A stretch of 7,128 bases of DNA. Source: Candidatus Aminicenantota bacterium. GTDB taxonomy: Bacteria; Acidobacteriota; Aminicenantia; UBA2199. The stretch covers positions 1 to 7,128 of the forward strand of contig JAPKZM010000282.1 in assembly GCA_026393775.1 (NCBI GenBank), read 5' to 3'. Position numbers and translations under genes: made by a program. This document shows, piece after piece, positions 1 through 5,646 of this stretch (the stretch's first letter is position 1; each line of letters begins with the position of its first letter). The notes below the pieces were generated by a model. That model did not search any database. It was not told where the DNA came from and saw nothing but the letters and a program-made list of their open reading frames with translations.

Positions 1-993
1 CATTCCTCGGCGCCGTTCAACATCGAGGACGGCAAGTTCATCAACGGCGCCAAGGGCCCTTCCTATTCGGAAATTTTCGGGCGCACGGTTTTAGAATTGA
101 TCAAGAGAGACCGGCGCATCGTGGCCTTGACCGCGGCTATGCCCGAAGGCACGGGATTGGAAATCGTGCAAAAAGAATTCCCGGACAATTTTTTCGACGT
201 CGGCATCGCCGAGCAGTACATGTTCGATTTTGCCGGGGGCCTGGCCCTGGGCGGATTGAAGCCGGTAGTAGGCGTCTATTCGACCTTCATGCAGCGGGCG
301 GTGGACCAGATCGTTCATGATATCTCCCTGATGCGCATCCCGGTCCTGGTCGGACTGGACCGGGCCGGACTTGTCGGCGGGGACGGCCCGACCCACCAGG
401 GGCTCTACGACATTTCCCTGCTGCACCCCATCCCGGACATTGTGCTCATGGCGCCGAAGGATGAAAATGAACTCCAGCACATGGTCTACACCGGCAGCCG
501 CCTGGGCAAGCCCGTCTTCATCCGCTATCCCAAGGAACCGGGGCGGGGAGTGGCGCTGGACAAGGAGTTAGCCGAGATCCCCGAGGGCAAGGCGGAAGTG
601 CTGCGCCGCGGCAGCCAGGTCATGATCCTGGCCGTGGGGCCTCTGGTTTACCGCGCCCTGGAAGCGGCCGAGAAGCTGTCCCGCCTGGACGGCATTGAGG
701 CGACCGTGGTCAATGTCCGTTACCTCAAACCGTTGGACCGCGAATTACTGTTTTCCCTGGGCGACAAAATCGAAAAAATCATCACCGTCGAGGACGGAAC
801 TGCCGCCGGCGGTTTCGCTTCCATCATCCACAAGGAGTTTTTGGGCCGCGGCCGGGACATGCACCGCTTCCTCATCCTGGCGGTCGGCGAAGGGCCCCTT
901 CCCCTGGCGTCGAGGGAGGAGCTGCTGGAACATTACGGCTTGAACGACGCCGGCATCTACCGCCAGGTCCGCGCTTTCGTCAAAAAAGATTAG
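1..993 (+). CDS. dxs: 1-deoxy-D-xylulose-5-phosphate synthase, C-terminal part (5' end outside window)
   Basis: This thiamine-diphosphate enzyme condenses pyruvate and glyceraldehyde-3-phosphate into DXP, the first step of the MEP isoprenoid pathway, in the cytosol. The reading frame is open from base 1, giving 330 visible residues of a family usually about 620 long, so the N-terminal TPP-binding domain is missing. What remains is the central pyrimidine-binding domain and the C-terminal transketolase-like domain. Diagnostic stretches are TAAMPEGTG, DVGIAEQ, YSTFMQRA, DRAGLVGGDGPTHQG and MAPKDENEL. Residues E71, Y93, R99, R121, D128 and H132 (window numbering) fall at the same relative spacing as E. 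coli E370, Y392, R398, R420, D427 and H431. RYP at 175-177 matches the usual phosphate-binding Arg motif. Oddities are EQY where most homologues have EQH, and an atypical loop after RYP. An internal TTG at 97 is not the start, because homology continues upstream of it. It ends with TAG and converges on the glycosyltransferase operon. Confidence 0.95.
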   Translation, partial: HSSAPFNIEDGKFINGAKGPSYSEIFGRTVLELIKRDRRIVALTAAMPEGTGLEIVQKEFPDNFFDVGIAEQYMFDFAGGLALGGLKPVVGVYSTFMQRAVDQIVHDISLMRIPVLVGLDRAGLVGGDGPTHQGLYDISLLHPIPDIVLMAPKDENELQHMVYTGSRLGKPVFIRYPKEPGRGVALDKELAEIPEGKAEVLRRGSQVMILAVGPLVYRALEAAEKLSRLDGIEATVVNVRYLKPLDRELLFSLGDKIEKIITVEDGTAAGGFASIIHKEFLGRGRDMHRFLILAVGEGPLPLASREELLEHYGLNDAGIYRQVRAFVKKD

Positions 994-997
994 CTCT

Positions 998-1016
998 GCC
1001 GGCGGCCGCGGCCGGC
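998..1016. terminator. GC-rich palindrome in the convergent gap, possible weak bidirectional terminator
   Basis: The 43-bp gap between the convergent dxs and GT26 stop codons holds GCCGGC at 998-1003 and again at 1011-1016. These can form a 6-bp stem with a 7-nt loop. A perfect 12-bp palindrome (1003-1014) is nested inside. There is no clean U-tract on the dxs side (CGCCTTGTCGAAT follows) and only a TATTTTATT stretch before the stem on the other strand. Intrinsic termination is therefore plausible from position but not proven. The palindrome may simply be GC-rich sequence. Confidence 0.3.
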
Positions 1017-1036
1017 GCCTTGTCGAATAAAATACT

Positions 1037-1819
1037 TTAGCAGGTCCGGCCGCGGGATATTTTCTGTTTCAGCAGATAATAGAAAAAAGGCAGGTCGTTG
1101 ATCAGGTATCTTTGCCAGAGCCTCCGGGGTTCGTGGACGAGCCGCCAGAACCATTCCAGCCCCCGTTTTTGCATCCAGCGCGGCGCCCGCCGCATCCGGC
1201 CGGAAACATACATGAAACTTGATCCCACCTCAACGGCCAGGGGGATCCTGCAAGCGGCCTGGTTTTGCGTGATCCACTTCACTCCCTTGGGATAACCCAG
1301 GGAAACGAACAAGACGGTCGGTTTTTTTTCACTGAGCAGACAGCGGATTTTTTTATTCTCGTCCGGACTATTTTCAAAGCCGTAAAAAGGGAAATAGGAG
1401 CCGGCGACCTGCAAGCCGGGGAAGCGCTCTTTCAGGGATCGGGCGGCCAGGTCCGCGACTCCCTCTGGAGCGCCAAACAGAAAAATGGAAAACCCCTTCT
1501 CGCATGCCAGCGCGCAGATCTGCTCCATCAGGTCCGTACCACTGATGCGTTCGTGCAGGTGGGCTTTGAGGAAGCGCGCGGCCCAGAGCAGGGGCACGCC
1601 GTCAGGAACGACAAGGGCGGCGGAGCGGTACAGCTGCTGCATGCCGGGTTTTTTGCGGTTCCCGACCAACTGGTCGACGTTGGCGGTGATGATCTGGCCG
1701 GGAGGGGCGAAAGAAACCATCCTTTCCACCCGCTGCAGTACTTCGGCCATGGTGAGATTATCGATGCGGGTACCCAGGATGACAACGGATGGCAGGGCAT
1801 GATTTGCTCCCATGTTCAA
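1037..1819 (-). CDS. WecG/TagA/CpsF family (GT26) glycosyltransferase
   Basis: GT26 enzymes transfer a sugar such as ManNAc or ManNAcA from a UDP donor to an undecaprenyl-pyrophosphate-linked sugar at the inner membrane face, building enterobacterial common antigen, wall teichoic acid linkage units or exopolysaccharide. The 260-aa length fits the family. Visible motifs are TANVDQLV (44-52 region; T45, N47), PDGVPLLWA (D73, matching the proposed catalytic Asp of TagA), ERISGTDL (R91, G94, D96), FLFGAPEG, and the C-terminal RAPRWMQKRGLEW followed by RLVHEPRRLWQRYL. The latter is the Arg-rich appendage that contacts membrane and substrate. After G175-Y-P-K the family's usual QE is replaced by G179-V180. 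I chose the TTG start at 1819 because AGAAGG lies 6 nt upstream. It overlaps the preceding stop as TTGA. An in-frame ATG at 1813 is the alternative. It is last in the four-gene operon, and the exact sugar cannot be deduced. Confidence 0.9.
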   Translation of the reverse strand: MNMGANHALPSVVILGTRIDNLTMAEVLQRVERMVSFAPPGQIITANVDQLVGNRKKPGMQQLYRSAALVVPDGVPLLWAARFLKAHLHERISGTDLMEQICALACEKGFSIFLFGAPEGVADLAARSLKERFPGLQVAGSYFPFYGFENSPDENKKIRCLLSEKKPTVLFVSLGYPKGVKWITQNQAACRIPLAVEVGSSFMYVSGRMRRAPRWMQKRGLEWFWRLVHEPRRLWQRYLINDLPFFYYLLKQKISRGRTC

Positions 1820-2715
1820 ATCGAACCTTCTTTTTTCATTGCGGCCACGAAACCGAAGCGCGCGGCGATTTTTCTCTTCCTGGCCCTGAAATTTAGAATG
1901 GAAAAGGCATGCTCAGCTAGAAGGCGCAGGCGCAGCGCTGATTTCGTGAACGTTGCCAGTTTTTTGATTTGCGGCCCCTGGCGGTATTTTTTATACAACA
2001 GATTGCAGCCGGAAATCAAATAGGCGAGGCGCGATGCCAAATTTTTACTGCTGCCGCCGCCATGATGGACGATGGATGTTTCCTGATCGTATCCGATCGA
2101 CAAACCCGCGGCGCGGACCCGCAGGCACAGGTCAACATCTTCGCCATAGAGAAAGAAACTTTCATCAAAGCCGCCGCAGCGCTCAAAAACCGACTTGGCG
2201 ATGACGAGGAACGACCCCTGGACATAGTCGAAAGGGCGGCGGGACGTCTTCGCCCGCCGCCGGGATAATCCGCGCAGGTCGCTCAATCCCGAAACATTGG
2301 CCAGGATCCGCGTCAAGGTGGGGAAAGCAAGCGCCGTGGCCTGCAGGGAGCCGTCGGGATTCAAGGTTTGGCAACCCATGATCCCGGTTCCGGGATGGCT
2401 TTCCATATAGGCAACGGCACCGCTCAAGGTGGCTTTTCGAACCCGCGTGTCCGAATTGAGAAAGAGCAGGTAACGTCCTGAAGCCATTCCGGCACCCAGG
2501 TTGCACGCCGCGGCGAAACCGAGGTTGGCGTGATTTTTTTTCAGGCGGGCCGCGGGAAATTCGGCGCGGACCATTTCGGGGCTGCCGTCGCCGGATGCAT
2601 TGTCCACGATGATGACTTCAAACTTGAAGGGCGGCGGGTGGCGGAAGATTGATGCCAGGCAGGCGTGCAGCAATGCGCGCGTGTTCCAGCTGGCGATGAC
2701 AATGCTCAGCATCAT
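1816..2715 (-). CDS. GT2 family glycosyltransferase, rhamnosyltransferase (WbbL)-like
   Basis: This 299-aa protein has the GT-A fold signature of GT2 enzymes, which move a sugar from a nucleotide donor to a growing glycan on the cytosolic face of the membrane. The sequence shows an N-terminal beta strand and turn (SIVIASWN, 4-11), VDNASGDGS (37-45) for nucleotide binding, NLGFAAACN (64-72), and LNSDT (86-90). The NSD at 87-89 stands where the metal-binding DXD normally is. GGFDESFFLYGEDVD (181-195) is the acceptor/catalytic region, and HHGGGSS (217-223) follows. This motif set is typical of the rhamnosyltransferase-like GT2 branch, but the sugar is not proven. The C-terminal ~50 residues are basic and lack a clear membrane span. 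The start ATG overlaps the preceding stop as ATGA, and a second ATG follows immediately. The 3' end overlaps the GT26 gene by 4 nt. Both overlaps suggest coupled translation. Confidence 0.9.
   Translation of the reverse strand: MMLSIVIASWNTRALLHACLASIFRHPPPFKFEVIIVDNASGDGSPEMVRAEFPAARLKKNHANLGFAAACNLGAGMASGRYLLFLNSDTRVRKATLSGAVAYMESHPGTGIMGCQTLNPDGSLQATALAFPTLTRILANVSGLSDLRGLSRRRAKTSRRPFDYVQGSFLVIAKSVFERCGGFDESFFLYGEDVDLCLRVRAAGLSIGYDQETSIVHHGGGSSKNLASRLAYLISGCNLLYKKYRQGPQIKKLATFTKSALRLRLLAEHAFSILNFRARKRKIAARFGFVAAMKKEGSI
1826..1831 (-). promoter_or_regulatory. Shine-Dalgarno sequence for the GT26 gene
   Basis: AGAAGG on the minus strand lies inside the 3' end of the GT2 gene. It is 6 nt before the TTG at 1819 and 12 nt before the in-frame ATG at 1813. 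The spacing favours TTG as the start. It is the clearest ribosome binding site I found in the window; the other gene starts lack one. Confidence 0.5.
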
Positions 2716-4331
2716 TGAAAGATCGGCTGGCCGGCCAGGGTGCCGGGCGGCGCGATGCCCAGGAGGTCGAGGATCGTCGGTGCCAGGTCGATCACGCGGG
2801 CCTGGCCTGAGGCCGTCCGCCGGGGAATATCCGGCCCGCTGCCGATGACAAAACCTGTCGCTTGGTGGCTTCCCGATTTCCAGAATGGTACCGGCCCCAG
2901 ACGTCCCAATGTCTTTTCTTCTGCCATGTCATTGGCTTGCCGCTGCCAGAGGACAACCAGGTCGGCGTCGGGCAGCCGGTCGGCTTCGGTTGTTTTCAAG
3001 TGTTCCCGGGTGCGGATGACCTCATAAACGAGGGGCCTGTTGGTCCGCGGGTCGCGCAGCCGTTGCAGCCAGGCGTCTATTCCCAGGCAAACCTCCTCGT
3101 ATTCCGACGGGTCAACTATGCCTTCCGGCTCGCGGCCCCTCAGATTGATGCGGATATAGCCGTCGCCGTAGCTGGGCAGGGCAAATGCTTTCATCCGCGG
3201 CCACCAGGGCCGGTACCAGACCGGAGGCTGCCACTGCAGCTCTCCCAGTCGGCGCAGGACATAGAAAGGGAAATTGCAGCCGGGTATGGCGGCCGCTTTG
3301 CGGAAAAGCTCCTGGAACAGCCTTGGGAGCCAATTGGGAGGCAGGCAGGCAAAATACCCGTGCCAAACCGCTTGCACCCAGTCGTTGAAACGGGGTTGGC
3401 TGATCAGGGAGGGCAATTCGTCGTTTTGGACACTGCCCGCCAACAGCGCCTGACCGGGGAAATTCCAGCGGAACATGAGTTCGGGCAAAAAGATCATGCT
3501 GTTCAAGTCGCACCAGTTTGCGGCCCCGCCTTCGGGAGAGAACACCAGCAGGTTGGCATCCGCCGGCAGCCGCTCCAGCAGCTCTCCTAGCGCGCGGTCC
3601 GTCGCCCGGTAGATTTCAAGGAGGAAATCGGCCAAAGGCGGCTGGTTGCGTCGGAAAGCCGGATGGCCGGGATCGTCCAGGTGCCAGAAATGGTGGCCGG
3701 CGATATGGATCTCGCTGAAAGCCAGCAGGGTCAGGTCGGCCGGGTGTTCGGCCAGCAGGGCCAGGTTGATCCGGTTGCGCCGCCCGATGCCTTCCAGGAG
3801 CGCCGAGCGCAGGCGCTGCAGGCGGCCATTGTCCCACCAGGTGCCGCGGTCCTGGATACGCCAGGCCGGATGCGGCCCGAAGCGGCGCCGCAGCTGCTTG
3901 AACAGTTTTTTGGGCTGGGAGCGACCGTTGCCCATGGGCGAATGGGCGCCCCAGCCGAGGACCTGGACGCCATCGGCTTCGGGGAACAGGCGGCCGCAGT
4001 GCGGAATGTCGAACACGGTCACGCGGCGCCCTGGAACCATGGCGTAAAAAGGCTTGTTGGGCCGGAAGGAATAGGCGCCGCCGTCCAGCGCGCGGTAACC
4101 GGAGCTCTGAAAACGCAATGGAGTCCAGTAGCCGGTTTGATCGGGGAAACACCCGGTCAGCAGGCTGACCCAGGGATTTTCATTGCGGTACAATGGATAG
4201 TTGGCCAGCGAAAAAGAAGTTCCCTGATCGATGATGCGCTTCAGGTTGGGAAGCAGTCCCTGGCCGGCCCAGTCCTGGATCAGTCCCCAGTCGGCCGCGT
4301 CCAGGGCAATGGCTGTCAGTTGCGATTTCAT
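2712..4331 (-). CDS. Alkaline phosphatase superfamily protein (phosphodiesterase/nucleotide pyrophosphatase-like), divergent active site
   Basis: This 539-aa protein has the layout of the alkaline phosphatase/NPP fold. An N-terminal strand with a metal-ligand Asp (ALDAADW, D11) is followed by NPWVSLLTG (52-60), where members normally have the nucleophile. SEIHIAGHHFWHLDDP (206-221; H209, H213) and YRATDRALGELLERL (241-255) follow. A C-terminal block contains INLRGREPEG, SGSH (H489) and DLAPTILDLLGI. The E-x-H-x-x-G-H form and the INLRGREP block recall a branch annotated only as 'alkaline phosphatase family protein'. Classical members have SDHG or SHG after the central strand; here it is S265-P-E-G-G, so the usual Asp/His ligands are absent. 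The nucleophile Thr/Ser position appears to be Asn. No signal peptide or membrane span is visible, so it probably acts in the cytoplasm. It starts 1 nt after the radical SAM stop, with no clear ribosome site. Hydrolase, phosphotransferase or non-catalytic roles are all possible. Confidence 0.8.
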   Translation of the reverse strand: MKSQLTAIALDAADWGLIQDWAGQGLLPNLKRIIDQGTSFSLANYPLYRNENPWVSLLTGCFPDQTGYWTPLRFQSSGYRALDGGAYSFRPNKPFYAMVPGRRVTVFDIPHCGRLFPEADGVQVLGWGAHSPMGNGRSQPKKLFKQLRRRFGPHPAWRIQDRGTWWDNGRLQRLRSALLEGIGRRNRINLALLAEHPADLTLLAFSEIHIAGHHFWHLDDPGHPAFRRNQPPLADFLLEIYRATDRALGELLERLPADANLLVFSPEGGAANWCDLNSMIFLPELMFRWNFPGQALLAGSVQNDELPSLISQPRFNDWVQAVWHGYFACLPPNWLPRLFQELFRKAAAIPGCNFPFYVLRRLGELQWQPPVWYRPWWPRMKAFALPSYGDGYIRINLRGREPEGIVDPSEYEEVCLGIDAWLQRLRDPRTNRPLVYEVIRTREHLKTTEADRLPDADLVVLWQRQANDMAEEKTLGRLGPVPFWKSGSHQATGFVIGSGPDIPRRTASGQARVIDLAPTILDLLGIAPPGTLAGQPIFQ

Positions 4332-4332
4332 T

Positions 4333-5193
4333 TTAATACAGGCTGAGACGGGGGCGATTTTTCCGGTAATCCCGGTAGGCTTTTGTCCAGCTTGGCGACT
4401 TGTGCCCCGGGGAAAATCCGTTGTCAGCGCCGCCTTTCAGTATGCCTAAGAGTCCATGGCCTGCGCCGCGGAATTCACGGAAATGGCCGCAAAATGGACA
4501 AAGGCGGACCATTTGCGCGCTCATGTCCGCATTCGCGGCCGGCAGGCTCTTCAATCCGATATCGAAGCCGAAGACCCGGTCGATGCCTCCGCAGATGGGA
4601 TGGGGGTAGTAACCGCTGCGCGTCAGCCCCAGGCCGAAGATCCGCTGGATGTAGCAGCCCTGGCCGTAATCGGCCCCGGCGAATTCATTAAGATCGACCG
4701 GGGCGATGTTGAAGCCGAAGTGGCGCTTTGGCCGTTCGGCTGACTTGGCCGAATTCTTGGCCCGGATGCCCCGCGGCAGTCGGCCGAGTATCCGCCGCGC
4801 CCTGGGGTTGTGACCGTTGGAGCAAAGTTCTATTTCACAATCCGGGGCATGGAGCAACCGGTAGCGTTGCAATTCGGCGAGGATCCCATCGATTTGCGGA
4901 TGGAGGGTGGGTTCGCCGCCTTCGAGCATGATCCGGCGCCAGCGCCTGCCGGCGGCGATGCTCTCGGCGACGAAACGGCGGATCTGCTCCAGGCTGATGA
5001 ATTCGTCGGCCGGGGCCTGGTCCGCCCCGCAGGAACGGTTGCAATCGCGGCAGCTGAGGTCGCAGCAATGGCCCAGGTCGATGATGATGCGATCCGGGCG
5101 GGACGAACCGGGCGGGGCGGAACGCAAGGTGCGCCAGATGCGCGCTTTGAACTTGGCCTGGTCGACGAGGCATTTCAGCCGGGTGAAGCGCAT
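4333..5193 (-). CDS. Radical SAM protein with C-terminal cysteine-rich region, function unknown
   Basis: This enzyme of about 286 aa should bind a [4Fe-4S] cluster and S-adenosylmethionine to start radical chemistry. The cluster motif CX3CX2C is at C44, C48 and C51 (CDLSCRDC), and the SAM-contacting GGEP is at 92-95. IELCSNG at 121-127 is a later barrel strand. The second half has GYYPHPICGGIDRVFGFDIG and LCPFCGHF. The cysteines C180, C201, C232 and C235 could bind an auxiliary cluster, though this is shorter than a standard SPASM domain. I placed the start at ATG 5193. The frame stays open to 5484, but that extension runs antisense into the divergent gene, has no radical SAM content, and a promoter-like sequence lies just before 5193. 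It is first in the operon with two glycosyltransferases and a phosphatase-fold protein, so a glycan, nucleotide-sugar or lipid-carrier substrate is plausible but unproven. Confidence 0.85.
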   Translation of the reverse strand: MRFTRLKCLVDQAKFKARIWRTLRSAPPGSSRPDRIIIDLGHCCDLSCRDCNRSCGADQAPADEFISLEQIRRFVAESIAAGRRWRRIMLEGGEPTLHPQIDGILAELQRYRLLHAPDCEIELCSNGHNPRARRILGRLPRGIRAKNSAKSAERPKRHFGFNIAPVDLNEFAGADYGQGCYIQRIFGLGLTRSGYYPHPICGGIDRVFGFDIGLKSLPAANADMSAQMVRLCPFCGHFREFRGAGHGLLGILKGGADNGFSPGHKSPSWTKAYRDYRKNRPRLSLY

Positions 5194-5199
5194 GGGCGG

Positions 5200-5228
5200 A
5201 TTGTAATGGATGAGGCCCGGAAATACAA
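5200..5228 (-). promoter_or_regulatory. Candidate sigma-70-type promoter of the leftward operon
   Basis: Read on the minus strand, TTGTAT (5228-5223) is followed by a 17-bp spacer and TACAAT (5205-5200), then CCGCCC and the ATG at 5193. The -10 box matches consensus at 5 of 6 positions; the -35 matches only TTG. The predicted transcription start falls on or beside the ATG, which would make the mRNA leaderless. No Shine-Dalgarno sequence is present, in agreement with this. Confidence 0.5.
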
Positions 5229-5275
5229 GCCCTAAAAAAGCCCGGACCCGGCGAGATACCTCCTGGCGAGCGGTC

Positions 5276-5304
5276 TTGACAGACGGTTTTTTTTTCTTTA
5301 TGAT
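5276..5304 (+). promoter_or_regulatory. Strong sigma-70-type promoter of the small conserved gene and polA
   Basis: A perfect -35 TTGACA (5276-5281), a 17-bp spacer that includes nine consecutive T (5287-5295), and a -10 TATGAT (5299-5304, 5 of 6 consensus) lie directly before the ATG at 5311. Only AAAATC separates the -10 box from the start codon. Transcription should therefore begin at or within a base or two of the A of ATG, predicting a leaderless transcript. There is no Shine-Dalgarno sequence. Confidence 0.75.
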
Positions 5305-5310
5305 AAAATC

Positions 5311-5643
5311 ATGATCGTGGGCTATAACACTGACATCAAGTACCGCAATGAGGTTTTCCATATTCAAACCGAGGACAAGGGCCAGACCAATCCCCTGATC
5401 GAGACCCTGGTCTACCTCCACGGCGAGATATTGCTCTCGCGCCGCGTCTCGTACGCCCATTTGCTGGCGGCCGCGGAAAAACACAAGACGGTCAAGTCAT
5501 TGATGAAAGCCCAGCACGACCAGGTCTGTTCCGAACTGAAAGGGGGCGGCTTCTCGCATCTACTGTCTATGGATACCCAGAACGTCGAAGACATCACCCT
5601 GGACGAAATGGTGCTGGAGTACCTGCAAAAGCAAACCCATTAA
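5311..5643 (+). CDS. Conserved hypothetical protein upstream of polA
   Basis: This is a 110-aa soluble protein with no signal peptide or membrane span. I recognise no named domain, but the opening (GYNTDIKYRNEVFHIQTEDKG, positions 4-24) and the later pattern TLVYLHGEIL, RVSYAHLL, SLMKAQHD resemble small conserved hypothetical proteins from deltaproteobacteria and relatives. In those, a short beta-rich N-terminal half is followed by a helical half. The conserved block begins four residues after the ATG at 5311, which supports this start even though no ribosome site precedes it. It ends in TAA, and polA starts 3 nt later, so the two are probably co-transcribed from the promoter at 5276-5304. 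Its function is unknown; the link to polA is positional only. Confidence 0.85.
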   Translation: MIVGYNTDIKYRNEVFHIQTEDKGQTNPLIETLVYLHGEILLSRRVSYAHLLAAAEKHKTVKSLMKAQHDQVCSELKGGGFSHLLSMDTQNVEDITLDEMVLEYLQKQTH

Positions 5644-5646
5644 TTT

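Noticed and set aside
1265..2023. Long + strand open frame of 252 codons across the two glycosyltransferase genes
   Set aside because: It is antisense to GT26 and GT2 sequences with clear family motifs and spans their junction. The translation resembles no family I know.
2862..3590. Long + strand open frame opposite the phosphatase-fold gene
   Set aside because: It is a shadow of GC-rich coding sequence. It has no motifs, while the minus strand frame carries the superfamily blocks.
5231..5256. Possible minus-strand terminator (GC-rich stretch followed by TTTTTT) in the divergent region
   Set aside because: The stem would be only 3-4 bp with a 2-nt loop or internal mismatch, and no gene lies upstream on that strand to be terminated.
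5194..5484. N-terminal extension of the radical SAM reading frame to an upstream start at 5484
   Set aside because: The extra 97 codons lie antisense to the small conserved gene and its promoter, have no radical SAM features, and homologous content starts after ATG 5193.
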